Shown here in pieces: positions 25,237 to 35,445 of a DNA stretch of 64,000 bases. The notes beneath the pieces were generated by a model. It saw only the letters and a program-made list of their open reading frames with translations, ran no database searches and was not told where the DNA came from. Within the stretch, counting starts at the first letter, position 1, and every line of letters begins with the position of its first letter. Made by a program: the position numbers and the translations under genes. This DNA is from Gemmatimonadota bacterium (GTDB taxonomy: Bacteria; Gemmatimonadota; Gemmatimonadetes; Gemmatimonadales; GWC2-71-9), in the NCBI GenBank assembly GCA_009692115.1, contig SHZU01000004.1, positions 1 to 64,000 on the forward strand, read 5' to 3'.

Positions 25237-28200
25237 TTACTGCGGCGGTCCGCCCGGGTCCCGCCGCTGCCGTTGCGGCGCCTTGATCCGGTCCGGCACT
25301 CGGTTCCATTGGTCGGTAGTCAAGATACCCTGAATCGCCTTGAGCGCCCAAGCGCTGTTGGCGCGGACCGATTCCAGCACCGGACGCATCGACGCGAGCA
25401 TCGACCCGGGATCGGGATTCGGCCCCGCCTTGGCAAGTTCCTTCTGAGCCCGGTCGGCCACGGCTTTGGTGAGCGCCCTGAGCGAGTCCGCGGTGGCTTC
25501 GAGCCGTGTGACCTGGTCGTCCGTGAGATTCAAAGCGATCCGGATTGCGATGACGTCTGCGGCCGGGTTCGGCAACGTGCTGGTCAACCGGGCTACCATG
25601 TCGGCCCCACCGCCGGCCCCGCCCCGCAGCGCGAATTGACCCGGTCCACCGCCGCCCCCCCGCTGGCCGCCCCCGCTGAACTGGCCGCGAAACTGCGCCA
25701 TCAGGTCCGGCCCAATCGTGTACCGAAGCTGAATCCCGACCTGAAAGGGCTGCCGGATCCCGATCGTGTTGGTGCCGTTGGCCCCGAACCGCTCGTTGAC
25801 CGCGTAGGTAAACGACTGGGTGGCCGGGTTGAAGCCCTGTACCACCAGCAAGGTCGGGTCCGGCCGCACCGCCTGACCCCACCCCTTGAGGTTGTCCTGG
25901 CCATGGAACAGTTGATCGACGCCGATCAGGAAATTGGTGGTAACGAGCGACATCGTGAGCCGGCGGTCGAGTCCGAGAACGGCCGGCCGGAAGTTGAGCT
26001 GAAAGTCCACCGAGGTCTGCCACGGTCCCTGGCAACTGTTGCGGTCCGCAATCCGGCCCAGCTGCCTGTTGAGACAGGCGACCGCTCCGCCCGAGGTGGC
26101 ACCCAAGAGCCGGGCCATCCCGGCCGCTACCGCGGGGTCGGCAGCCGAAGCGCCATAGACGAAGGCCCGGTCGTTCCGGAGTCCGTCCCCGTTCACGTCC
26201 GATCCGACCACCGGAGTGTAAGGCGATCCCGAAGTGAAGCGGGTAATCGTCGTCAACTCGAGGCTCCGGGACACCGGATAGGTCATGGTCAAGAGGAGCG
26301 AGTGCTTCCGCTGGAAATCGGAGGTGGCCCACTCGCGGACGTTCGGGTCGCCCGCCGTGGTGGCCCCGCTCAAGCCCCGCTGGGCGCCGCCGAACGCGAA
26401 GGATGATTGATCCCGCGACCGATTGAACGTGTAGGACGCATTGAAGAACGCCCCGTTCCGGGTCACGCCGTTGGCTGAGAGCGTCAGCTGAGTCGACCGC
26501 GACCGGAGCTCGGAGTCGAAGACGAGGACGTTGCCGTACTCAACCACCCTGCGAGAGGCAGCCAGCGGAATCGATCCGGTTCGGGGGTCAATGGCCGGGA
26601 TCGGCACGAACACCGGCCGCTGCTCCGCAACCAAGGTGAATTGGGCGGCGCCGAGATTGAGATCCCGGACTCCGAATTGGCTCCGGCCTAACGCGTGGCT
26701 CAACTCCGCGCCGTAGGTAATCAGGCCGAACCGGCGCTGCACGCCGAGCGAGGTTCGGACCGCTCGTGGGGCGGTGAAATCGGGGTCGAACCCGGTGATC
26801 GACGGACTCCGACTCGGGACGCTCGGCCCGGGCCCGCCGCCCACGCAGGAGGTGGGTATCGACGCCGGATCGGCCCGATAGGCGTGCCAGTCGGGGGGCG
26901 GCGCGTTGGCGCCGATGCAGACCAATTGTGCCTCCGAGCCCGCGAAGCCCGACGCCGCCTGGGCCGACGAGAACAGACTGCCGGGGGCGGGGCTTCGGAA
27001 CTCGCCGATCCCGCCTCGGACCACCAGTTTCGGCGGCCCGTCCTCCGAGCGAATGAACCAGGTGAAGCCGATCCGGGGGCTCACTCGCCACTCCGTTGGC
27101 CACCGGTCGGTCCGGATTCCGAAGAGCGACTCGGCCGCCGGATTCCGGGCTGGGGCGCCGCCGTAGACGGCCCCTTCGAACCGGGCGCCGTAGGTGAACT
27201 GGAGTGCATCGGACAGCTGCCAGGTGTCGGCGGCGTACAGCGCCATTGCCGTTTGATCGGTGGCCCGGATCGTCGGCGCCAGGGTCCGGGTATAGCTCGC
27301 CGGCCGGCCCGCTTCGAGGTCGGCCAGCGAACTATAGGTGTAGGTCCCGAATCGATTCTGGGTGGCGTCGGTTTCGCTGCTGGCCCGGTTGAACAAGCCA
27401 CCGAGCTTGATCCGATGGGCCCCGTTGCCGGAGATCAGGCTCAGTTCATTGGTGGCTTCGAACCCGGAGCCGCTCGATCGTTGCGGCAATCCGGGCAAGC
27501 CCCCGAAGGTCAGGTTGGTGGCCCCGCGGACGTCGTCGAGATCGGACACCACCTGGACTCGGCCGGCCGGCAACGCGGTTTCCAGCGGGGAGTTGGAGGT
27601 CGAGGACGATCGATAGGCCCGGAACTCGTTGATGACCGTGGCGCCGAACCGGGAGTTGGCGGTCAGCATCACGCCGCCGCTCTTCTGCGAGGAGCGGGTG
27701 TCGAACGCCGGCACCGACAGTTGGCCGAACCGGGTCGGCTCCTGCCGGTTGCCGCGATAGTCGCCGCGGAGCGTAATGGTATGACCTTGGGTGACGATCC
27801 AGTCGAGCCGGAGCAAGGACGAGACGTCGTCAGTGTGGCGACTGCCCTTGGCCAAATCGCTGTTGACCGGTACGCCGAGGGTGCCGAGCAGCCCCAACAA
27901 CCGGTCGGCGGAATCCGGCGCGACCCCGAACCGCTGCAGCGTGGCCGGGGCGGCCGACAAGAGGGTCTGCAATTCGTCGCCCCGGAACCGGCCGAGCCCG
28001 GAGCCGAAGGCAAAGAGCTTGTTCTTGATCAGCGGGCCGCCGAAACCGAACGACACTTGGTGCTGGTTGAAGCCGGTGGCGAACGCGTCGTCACCCGACT
28101 CCACCGTCAGGTCCTGGTCCCGGAGGCCGTAGTTGATGGTACCCTGGGTTTGGTTGTTGCCCGAACGCGTGGTGCTCGCCACCAACCCGCCGCTGAATTG

Positions 28201-28875
28201 GCCCCGGGCGGGGTCATAGCTCGACGTAATGACCCGGGTATTGCGGACCGCATCCTGGGGAACCGAGGCGCCGCCGAAGGTCAGACCATCGAGCGTGACA
28301 GCGTTGGAGGTGGGCCGCTGGCCCGCCACCGAGAAGCCGCCCGGGGTCGAGTCATTGCCGGTAATCGAAACGACCCCCGGCACCAGCGTGGCGAGGAGCG
28401 TCAAGTCGCTGGCGTCGATCGGGAGCCGCTGGACCTGGTCGGTGGTGAGGTTCCGTTCAGTGGCGCCCGGGCTTGGCGCCTGGTTGCCGGGACCCTGAGG
28501 GCGCCGGGCGGCCACCCGAAGCTCCTCGAGCTGGACCGGGGTCGAGCTCAGCTTGACGTTGGCGACGATCCGGTCCTCGTCGGCCTGGCGGACAATCGTT
28601 CGCTGGACGGGTACCATCCCGATGAAGCGGACCGTGAGCCGGTACTGGCCGCTCCCGTCAGGAAACAGAATCGTGTAGCGCCCCCGGGCATTGGTCTTGG
28701 TGGAGCGGGTGATCTGGGTTTCAATGGAGAGAATGGTGACGACGGCATCGGCCAGGGGGTGGCCCGATTCGTTGGTGACGATGCCGGTGATGATGTCGGT
28801 CGAGGAGGCCGCCTGGGCCGCAAGGGGGGCACCGAAGGCCAGGGACACGAGCCAGCAATAGATCAATCTCGACAT
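25237..28875 (-). CDS. TonB-dependent receptor with N-terminal carboxypeptidase-regulatory domain and C-terminal LTxxQ helical domain
   Basis: About 1212 residues: signal peptide (SRLIYCWLVSLAFGAPLAAQA), a CarboxypepD_reg-like beta-sandwich (about 28-105: IITGIVTNESGHPLADAVVT), a plug domain (about 140-240, with VTLDGLTFGG), and an outer-membrane beta-barrel ending near PFQVGIQLRYTIG (about residue 1075). A glycine-rich linker follows, then about 105 residues with LNLTDDQVTRLE and ILTTDQWNRVPDRI, two LTxxQ motifs as in Spy/CpxP periplasmic chaperones. The start was set at ATG 28875 for the signal peptide; 28905 and 28896 are alternatives. Imports an unknown ligand; the DUF2231 gene lies downstream. 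Confidence 0.85.
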   Translation of the reverse strand: MSRLIYCWLVSLAFGAPLAAQAASSTDIITGIVTNESGHPLADAVVTILSIETQITRSTKTNARGRYTILFPDGSGQYRLTVRFIGMVPVQRTIVRQADEDRIVANVKLSSTPVQLEELRVAARRPQGPGNQAPSPGATERNLTTDQVQRLPIDASDLTLLATLVPGVVSITGNDSTPGGFSVAGQRPTSNAVTLDGLTFGGASVPQDAVRNTRVITSSYDPARGQFSGGLVASTTRSGNNQTQGTINYGLRDQDLTVESGDDAFATGFNQHQVSFGFGGPLIKNKLFAFGSGLGRFRGDELQTLLSAAPATLQRFGVAPDSADRLLGLLGTLGVPVNSDLAKGSRHTDDVSSLLRLDWIVTQGHTITLRGDYRGNRQEPTRFGQLSVPAFDTRSSQKSGGVMLTANSRFGATVINEFRAYRSSSTSNSPLETALPAGRVQVVSDLDDVRGATNLTFGGLPGLPQRSSGSGFEATNELSLISGNGAHRIKLGGLFNRASSETDATQNRFGTYTYSSLADLEAGRPASYTRTLAPTIRATDQTAMALYAADTWQLSDALQFTYGARFEGAVYGGAPARNPAAESLFGIRTDRWPTEWRVSPRIGFTWFIRSEDGPPKLVVRGGIGEFRSPAPGSLFSSAQAASGFAGSEAQLVCIGANAPPPDWHAYRADPASIPTSCVGGGPGPSVPSRSPSITGFDPDFTAPRAVRTSLGVQRRFGLITYGAELSHALGRSQFGVRDLNLGAAQFTLVAEQRPVFVPIPAIDPRTGSIPLAASRRVVEYGNVLVFDSELRSRSTQLTLSANGVTRNGAFFNASYTFNRSRDQSSFAFGGAQRGLSGATTAGDPNVREWATSDFQRKHSLLLTMTYPVSRSLELTTITRFTSGSPYTPVVGSDVNGDGLRNDRAFVYGASAADPAVAAGMARLLGATSGGAVACLNRQLGRIADRNSCQGPWQTSVDFQLNFRPAVLGLDRRLTMSLVTTNFLIGVDQLFHGQDNLKGWGQAVRPDPTLLVVQGFNPATQSFTYAVNERFGANGTNTIGIRQPFQVGIQLRYTIGPDLMAQFRGQFSGGGQRGGGGGPGQFALRGGAGGGADMVARLTSTLPNPAADVIAIRIALNLTDDQVTRLEATADSLRALTKAVADRAQKELAKAGPNPDPGSMLASMRPVLESVRANSAWALKAIQGILTTDQWNRVPDRIKAPQRQRRDPGGPPQ

Positions 28876-28960
28876 GTGCTTGCTAGTACGAGGCATGGGG
28901 GCCATTCGTTGACGAGTGTCCTTGACGGGCCGGGGGCGGCGGCCTCTAATTCCCCCGCGA

Positions 28961-29895
<935 letters not shown>

Positions 29896-29899
<4 letters not shown>

Positions 29900-31134
29900 C
29901 TCGGGTGGTCCTCTGGATCATGGCCCGCGGGTTCCTGCGCGACCGGGGGGCCCTGCTGATGAGCGTGGTGCTCCCGGTGGCCGTCTTCCTGGTGTTTGCC
30001 GCGATCTTTGCCGGCGCGTCCGGCGAACAACTCCAGATCAACGTCGCGGTGGCCGACGAGCAGCACACCGAGGAGTCGGCCCGCCTGATGGCGGCGCTGA
30101 CCCGTGACTCGGCGCTGGTCGTGACGGTCGTGACGTCGGCCGATTCGGTCCGGGAGCGGGTCCGGGCCGGTGCCGCCGACGCGGGGCTGGTGGTCCGCGG
30201 GGCCGGTCGCCCGCTCACGGACCTGACCGGGGATGGCGAGGCTCCGATCCTGGTCGTAGCCGATCCGGTTCGCGCGGTGGCCGCGAAGATCCTGATGGGA
30301 CAGACGCAACGGGCCTACTTCACCGCCTTGCCGGATGTGGCCCTTCGAAGCACGGCGACGCTTATCGGCGAGGCGTTCATCACCTACACCGAGGCTCAGC
30401 GCGACAGTCTCGAAAGCCGGTTTGCCGAACTTCGGCAAGATCTCAAGGAGTCGGATCCCAGCTCCTCGGCCGATCCGGGGCCGTTCGACGGGCTGATGCT
30501 GCAGTCCACCGTCGGCGCCGCGTCACTCGGGGCCAGTCACGTCGCCTACTACGCCGGCGCGGTCGCGATGCTGTTCCTGTTCTTTTCGGCGGTCCATGGC
30601 GCCTTGACGCTGGTCGAGGAGCGGGACGCCGGTCTCCTCGACCGGTTGCTGGCGGGGCCGGGGGGAATGACCGCGGTGCTCGGCGGCAAGTTCCTGTTCC
30701 TGGTGGTGCAGGGGGTGTTGCAGGTGACCGTGATCTTCATCGTGGCATGGCTTCTCTACGACGTCGACCTGCCGGGCCGATGGCTCCCGTTCATGGTCAT
30801 CACCGGGGCGGCCTCGATGGCGGCCGCGGGTCTGGCCTTGGCCTTGACGGCCGCCAGCCGGACCAAGCGGCAGGCCCAGACCATGGCCAATATCGTGATC
30901 CTGATCATTTCGGCAGTGGGCGGGTCGATGGTTCCCCGGTTTCTGATGCCGCCGTTGATCAAGTCGTTAGGCTGGCTGACCCCGACGACCTGGGCGGTCG
31001 AGGCCTACAGCGGTCTATTCTGGCGGAACGATCCCCTGGCCGACTTGGTGTTGCCGGTGGCCCTGTTGCTGGGGGCCGGACTGGGCGGCCTCGTCCTGGC
31101 CCGGGTGTTTGCGCGGCGGCTCGAGCGGGTCTAG
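29896..31134 (+). CDS. ABC-2 type permease
   Basis: 412 residues. One N-terminal membrane helix (about 22-44) is followed by a large extracytoplasmic domain (about 48-220), then five C-terminal helices with the ABC-2 signature ERDAGLLDRLLAGP and the late LTPTTWAVEAYSGLFWRND. This is the YhgE/NatB-like layout of exporters for lipids, drugs or sodium. It pairs with the upstream ATPase by a 4-bp overlap. Its stop codon is part of the TAGAAT hexamer that serves as candidate -10 element for crtZ, so the exporter and the carotenoid gene abut directly. A link between the exporter and carotenoids is possible but unproven. Confidence 0.9.
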
Positions 31135-31137
31135 AAT
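31132..31137 (+). promoter_or_regulatory. -10 element giving a leaderless crtZ mRNA
   Basis: TAGAAT overlaps the permease stop codon and ends exactly 6 nt before GTG 31144. TTGCGC at 31109-31114 is a possible -35 with a 17-nt spacer. Confidence 0.45.
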
Positions 31138-31143
31138 TGCTTC

Positions 31144-31596
31144 GTGATGCTCTGGATTCTGGTGTTCGTGGCCACGCTGGTGGCGATGGAAGGTTTTGCC
31201 CACCTGATGCACAAGTACGTGATGCACGGTCCATTATGGATCCTTCATAAATCACATCACGAACCCAAACACGACCGGCTCGAGCTGAACGATCTCTTCG
31301 GGATCGTCTTCGCCATTCCCTCGATCCTGCTGATCTGGTTCGGCACGAGCGGCTCTCCGCTGTTGTTGCCGATCGGGGTCGGGATGGCCGGCTACGGCGT
31401 GGTGTATTGGGGTTTCCACGACGTCTTGGTCCATCGCCGGATTCCCCATGCGTGGTTGCCGAAGGGCGGGTATCTCCGGCGGATCGTCCAGGCCCACCAC
31501 ATCCATCATGCCACCCGAACCAAGGACGGCGCCGAGTCGTTCGGCTTCCTTTACACCTCGGATTTCAGCCGAAAAGACCGGTCCGTCAGCGAGTAA
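31144..31596 (+). CDS. crtZ: Beta-carotene 3-hydroxylase
   Basis: A 150-residue membrane di-iron hydroxylase that converts beta-carotene to zeaxanthin. The histidine boxes are complete: HLMHKYVMH, HKSHH, HDVLVH and HHIHH. Four hydrophobic helices match the CrtZ/fatty-acid hydroxylase fold, and the length is typical of bacterial CrtZ. The start is GTG 31144 (ATG 31147 is the alternative); the spacing to the TAGAAT hexamer favours 31144. It converges on crtB, overlapping its 3' end by 11 bp, next to crtI and crtY, which supports the carotenoid assignment over a generic sterol desaturase. Confidence 0.9.
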   Translation: MMLWILVFVATLVAMEGFAHLMHKYVMHGPLWILHKSHHEPKHDRLELNDLFGIVFAIPSILLIWFGTSGSPLLLPIGVGMAGYGVVYWGFHDVLVHRRIPHAWLPKGGYLRRIVQAHHIHHATRTKDGAESFGFLYTSDFSRKDRSVSE

Positions 31597-32473
31597 TCCG
31601 CCGGATGGCGGTTTCGAGCAAGCTCCGGCTCATCAAAAACACCTTCCGCCCTCCCGACACCATCGCGCGCCGGTCCCACGCTTCAGTGCCCCGGCTCCGG
31701 ATCACGGCGCCGATATCCGAGTAGATCCCGCGGGCCGCCGTAATCGACCAGGCGCACCGAAACGGGAGATGATCGATACCGTCGTCCCCGCTCCGGTAGT
31801 AATGCTCCGCCTCATCGAGCAGCCGGCGGACGATGGCGGCCACCGCTCCGCGGTGCTCCGGCCGGCCGACATCGGCGGCGGCCAGGCCGGCTTCCCGGAG
31901 CCAGCCTAACGGCAGGTACACCCGGCCGATCCGAGCGTCATCGATCACGTCGCGCGAAATGTTGGTGAATTGCATGGCCGTGCCGAGGTCCTCCGCGCGC
32001 TGGAGCGTGGCCTCGTCGCGAACGCCCATGATCCGGGCCATCATCCCCCCGACCACGCCGGCTACATGGTAGCAGTACACCCGGAGCTGCTCGAGGGTCT
32101 CATACTGGCGCCCCTCGATGTCCATGCCCATGCCCCGAAGCAACTCGAACGGTAAATCCGGCGGAATCCCGTGCTGGCGGACCACCCGCGCGATGCCTTG
32201 AAAAACCAGGTCGGACGTCGGCTCGCCGCGATAGGCGGCTTCGGTCTCGGACCAGAGGATCGTGAGCTGCTTCTGCTGCTCGGCGGGATCGATGATCTGC
32301 TGGCCGTGGCCCATGGTCTGGCCGTCGATTACGTCGTCACAGTACCGGCACCAAGCGTAGAGTTGGTACGATCCGGCCCGAATCGTCGGGTCGAGCAGGC
32401 TCGCGGCCTTCGCAAAACTCCGGGAGCCTTGCTTGAGAATGACCCGGCAGTGCTCGATGACGGGATCGGTCAT
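31586..32473 (-). CDS. crtB: Phytoene synthase
   Basis: 295 residues of the squalene/phytoene synthase family. It condenses two geranylgeranyl diphosphates to phytoene. The two aspartate-rich Mg-binding motifs are seen as CRYCDDVID and NISRDVIDD (with QFTN before it), and YLPLGWL matches the conserved tail motif. The start at 32473 overlaps the crtI stop (ATGA, 32470-32473). It is the last gene of the crtY-crtI-crtB operon. No GGPP synthase gene (crtE) is in the window, so the substrate must come from another locus. Confidence 0.93.
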   Translation of the reverse strand: MTDPVIEHCRVILKQGSRSFAKAASLLDPTIRAGSYQLYAWCRYCDDVIDGQTMGHGQQIIDPAEQQKQLTILWSETEAAYRGEPTSDLVFQGIARVVRQHGIPPDLPFELLRGMGMDIEGRQYETLEQLRVYCYHVAGVVGGMMARIMGVRDEATLQRAEDLGTAMQFTNISRDVIDDARIGRVYLPLGWLREAGLAAADVGRPEHRGAVAAIVRRLLDEAEHYYRSGDDGIDHLPFRCAWSITAARGIYSDIGAVIRSRGTEAWDRRAMVSGGRKVFLMSRSLLETAIRRITR

Positions 32474-33969
32474 GGTGCCCCCTCGAAAACATCGTCCAGC
32501 ACCAATGACGCGGTGGCTTTGGCCGAGTTCACGACGCCGGGCAATCCCGCTCCGGGATGGGTTCCCGCGCCGACGAAATAGAGTCCCCCGATGTCCGGGT
32601 CCCGGTTGTGAACCCGGAAGTACGCGCTTTGCCACAAGACCGGCTCCAACGAAAAGGCCGATCCGACGTGGGCGTTCAATTCGGTCTTGAAATCTGCCGG
32701 CGTGAACAAGCGTTGGGTGACGATCTCGCTCCGAAGCCCGGGCAGCAGCTTCTGTTCGAGGTACTGGTAGATCCGATCGGCGTACCGGGGTCCGACCGTG
32801 GCCCAGTCGAGATCGGCCCGCCCGAGGTGGGGCACCGGAGAGAGCACGTAGAACGCCTCGCAGCCTGGTGGCGCCAGACTCGGATCGGTCGTGGTCGGCG
32901 CGTGGAGGTAGAGCGAAAAATCATCGGCCAACTTGCCGGTGGAGAAGATGTCATCGAGCAGCCCCCGGTACCGGGGCCCGAACAACACCGTGTGATGCGC
33001 GACATCGGGGTACTTCCGCTTGGTGCCGAAGTAGGCCACGAAGAGCGACATACTGTGCCGCATCCCGGCCAGTCGCTCCCCGCGCTTCGCGGCGATCCGG
33101 CTCCCCTTGAGCAGCGACTGGTAGGTGTGCACCACGTCCGCGTTGCTGACCACCGCGTCCGCCGGCAATCGTTCGCCTCCCTTGCTGACAACGCCGGCGG
33201 CCCGGCCGCCGGTCAGGTCGATCCGGTCGACATCGAAATTCATCCGAATGGTGCCGCCCAAGTCTTCGAACAGACGGATCAGACCCTGGACCAAAGCACT
33301 GGTCCCCCCGCGGGGAAAGAACACCCCCCCGTTCCGCTCGAGGTAGTGGATCAGGGTGTAAATCGAGGAAGCCGCAAAGGGATTGCCGCCCACCAGCAGC
33401 GAATGAAAGCTGAACGCCTCTCGGAGGTGCGGATCCTGAATGTACTTGCTGACCATGCTGTAGACGGTCCGATAGGCCTCGAGCTTGATCAGCTGCGGCG
33501 CGACCCTGATCATGTCGCGAAAGTTGAGGAACGGCACGTGGGCCAGCTTGGTGTAGCCGGCATCGAACACTTCGGCCGTGTAGTCGAGAAACCGCCGGTA
33601 GCCGGCCTCATCGGCAGGGCACTTGGCCCGGATCTGGGCCAAGGTGGCTTCGAGGTCGTTGTTGTACTCGAACTGGAAGCCGTCGTCCCAGAGCAGCCGG
33701 TAGAATGGGTCGATCGGGATCAGGTCGACGTAGTCGGCGAGTGAGCGCCCCGAGAGCGCGAACAACTCGGCCAAGCACTCGGGCGCGGTGATGACCGTGG
33801 GTCCGGCGTCGAACGTGAACCCCTGGTCGTGGTAGACGTACGCCCGGCCGCCGGGCCGGTCACGCCGCTCGACGACGGTGGTCAGGATCCCGGCTTGCTG
33901 GAGCCGGATCGCCGCGGCCAGGCCGCCGAACCCGCTTCCGATGACGACCGCCCGCTTCGGTTCGGTCAC
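32470..33969 (-). CDS. crtI: Phytoene desaturase
   Basis: 499 residues, a CrtI-type FAD desaturase converting phytoene to lycopene by four steps. The N-terminal FAD motif GSGFGGLAAAIRLQQAG and the following ERRDRPGGRAYVYHDQGF are complete, as are the FDAGPTVITAP segment and the C-terminal bacterial-type phytoene dehydrogenase signature (FVGAGTHPGAGLPGV). Length is normal. It is translationally coupled on both sides, to crtY (stop/start overlap 33966-33969) and crtB. The gene order supports lycopene formation followed by cyclisation. Confidence 0.95.
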   Translation of the reverse strand: MTEPKRAVVIGSGFGGLAAAIRLQQAGILTTVVERRDRPGGRAYVYHDQGFTFDAGPTVITAPECLAELFALSGRSLADYVDLIPIDPFYRLLWDDGFQFEYNNDLEATLAQIRAKCPADEAGYRRFLDYTAEVFDAGYTKLAHVPFLNFRDMIRVAPQLIKLEAYRTVYSMVSKYIQDPHLREAFSFHSLLVGGNPFAASSIYTLIHYLERNGGVFFPRGGTSALVQGLIRLFEDLGGTIRMNFDVDRIDLTGGRAAGVVSKGGERLPADAVVSNADVVHTYQSLLKGSRIAAKRGERLAGMRHSMSLFVAYFGTKRKYPDVAHHTVLFGPRYRGLLDDIFSTGKLADDFSLYLHAPTTTDPSLAPPGCEAFYVLSPVPHLGRADLDWATVGPRYADRIYQYLEQKLLPGLRSEIVTQRLFTPADFKTELNAHVGSAFSLEPVLWQSAYFRVHNRDPDIGGLYFVGAGTHPGAGLPGVVNSAKATASLVLDDVFEGAP

Positions 33970-35117
33970 GATTCGATCCGTTCGGGCAGGCAGGCCAGAG
34001 CTCGGCGGATCGGGACCGGTGGGCGGCCGGTCAGCAGGCGGATCTTGTCCAAGGTCGTTAATCGATCGGCGTAGAATCGGGCGATGGTCGGTTCCGGCAA
34101 TCGATAGAATTTCTGGAGCACCCGATACCGGTCAGCCGGTTCGGCGGCCCGAAACAATAGTCGGTTGAGCATCCGGAGGAACCATTGCCGCTCGAACGTG
34201 GCCCGAGCCAGCGCCGTCAGGGGGCCAGTCAACGCCTCCGAGGTCAGCGTCGGGGCCGTGGCGATCAAGTCGGCTGTCCGGACCGCGTACGGCAGCGAAT
34301 ACCCCGTCGTCGAGTGGATCAGCCCGGCCCGGATCCCGATCGTCGGCACCCCGGGCTCCTGGATGGCGGTGATGTCCTGGTACCGTCCGGCCAACGGAAT
34401 CGGGAGTGCGCCGCGCTCCTGACGGAGTTCCTCGGCAACGGTCCAACCCCGGGTGGCGAGGTATCGTTCGATCACCCGCCGCGACAGTCTCTCGTCATGC
34501 GCCGGTTGGTTGCCGTAGACCGTGTCTTCGACGAGGACCACGTCGGGGCCGAAGGGCAGCACGTAGATGAACCGGTACCCGTCCTCCTGGGCCACGGTGG
34601 CGTCCATCAAGAGGGGCGCGGTCAAACCATGAGGGGCGGTCAGCCGCAACTCGAGGCCGAGGAACCGCTGATAGCCGAGCGCCAGCCGGACGCGCCGGTC
34701 AAAACCCCGGCCGTCGACGACGGCTCCTGCCGTCAGCACGGTTCCATCGTCGAGCTCAACGGTTGACGGGGTAATCCGCCGGGCCGCGGTCTTGACTCGA
34801 ATCCGGTCCCCGAAGCGGGCTGTGGCGCGGGCGGCAATATCGGCCGAGTCGAGGCTGTGATAGGAGCCGGCCAACCGCCGGGAGTACAGCGGGAACCGGA
34901 CGTCGGATGACGGCCAAGAGGCCCGCGCCAATTGGCCGACCCAATCGCGGGCTTCCGGCTCCAGATCGGTGCCGTGGTAGGACCAGGTGTGGTTCCCGCC
35001 AACGACCGGCCCCTGTTCGATGATTAGGAACGTGGTGTCCGGCCGGAGGTCAGCGATCCGCCAGGCCAGAAGTAAATTGGCGAGGCCACCGCCCACGAGT
35101 ACGAGGTCGACCGTCAC
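33966..35117 (-). CDS. crtY: Lycopene beta-cyclase
   Basis: 383 residues, CrtY-type flavoprotein that closes both ends of lycopene to beta-carotene. The N-terminal dinucleotide motif is VLVGGGLANLLLAWRI, followed by NHTWSYH and the PLYSRRLAGSYHSL and AAVVDGRGF-like segments of the family; the later GLIHSTTGYSLPYAVR is the second conserved block. The start is GTG 35117. It is the first gene of the crtYIB operon. With crtZ it predicts zeaxanthin as the end product. Confidence 0.93.
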   Translation of the reverse strand: MTVDLVLVGGGLANLLLAWRIADLRPDTTFLIIEQGPVVGGNHTWSYHGTDLEPEARDWVGQLARASWPSSDVRFPLYSRRLAGSYHSLDSADIAARATARFGDRIRVKTAARRITPSTVELDDGTVLTAGAVVDGRGFDRRVRLALGYQRFLGLELRLTAPHGLTAPLLMDATVAQEDGYRFIYVLPFGPDVVLVEDTVYGNQPAHDERLSRRVIERYLATRGWTVAEELRQERGALPIPLAGRYQDITAIQEPGVPTIGIRAGLIHSTTGYSLPYAVRTADLIATAPTLTSEALTGPLTALARATFERQWFLRMLNRLLFRAAEPADRYRVLQKFYRLPEPTIARFYADRLTTLDKIRLLTGRPPVPIRRALACLPERIES

Positions 35118-35156
35118 AATCAGGTGAGGCTCGCGAGCGGGTGGGTCATTTCAGGG

Positions 35157-35166
35157 TATTATCCAG
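35157..35166 (-). promoter_or_regulatory. Candidate -10 region of the crtYIB operon
   Basis: Reads GGATAATACC on the minus strand, with the TATAAT-like ATAATA, about 40 nt before the crtY GTG. It would give a short leader, unlike the leaderless genes nearby. Confidence 0.35.
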
Positions 35167-35299
35167 CCAGATGATGGGGGCGTGAGGCCCCTAAAGTATC
35201 CCTGCAATGTAAGCCGATTGCGAACCGGGGCTTATTGGAGGATTGGACGTGGGTCGGCGGCGGTTTGACCGGGACGGTCACGGCATGTTTCGGTGGTGC

Positions 35300-35445
35300 T
35301 ACGGGAGGACCGGAAGGCCGAGTTGCTCAGCATTGGCACGGATCCGACGATCCAGCGTCAATACCTGGAGCCGAGGCTCCGCGGCGCGGAGTTCGAGGGC
35401 CTGGCGCTCGACTCGGCGGAGAGGATCGTCGCTCGTCGCTCGTCG
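35300..35445 (-). pseudogene. C-terminal remnant of a PIN-domain toxin
   Basis: Read in the frame next to the antitoxin, the sequence gives RRVERQALELRAAEPRLQ and then VLTLDRRIRANAEQLGLPVLP before TAG (35300-35302). This is the usual end of a VapC-type PIN ribonuclease, including the strand LQVLTLDRRIRANA with its conserved aspartate. The first hundred or so residues, with the catalytic acidic cluster, are missing; the fragment follows directly on the antitoxin's last conserved residues. A 7-bp tandem repeat (35426-35446) sits at the junction, so slippage or repeat-mediated deletion may have caused the loss. Confidence 0.6.

Noticed and set aside
31144-35117. A full carotenoid biosynthetic gene cluster for a modified product
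   Set aside because: No ketolase, hydratase, methyltransferase or glycosyltransferase flanks the crt genes.
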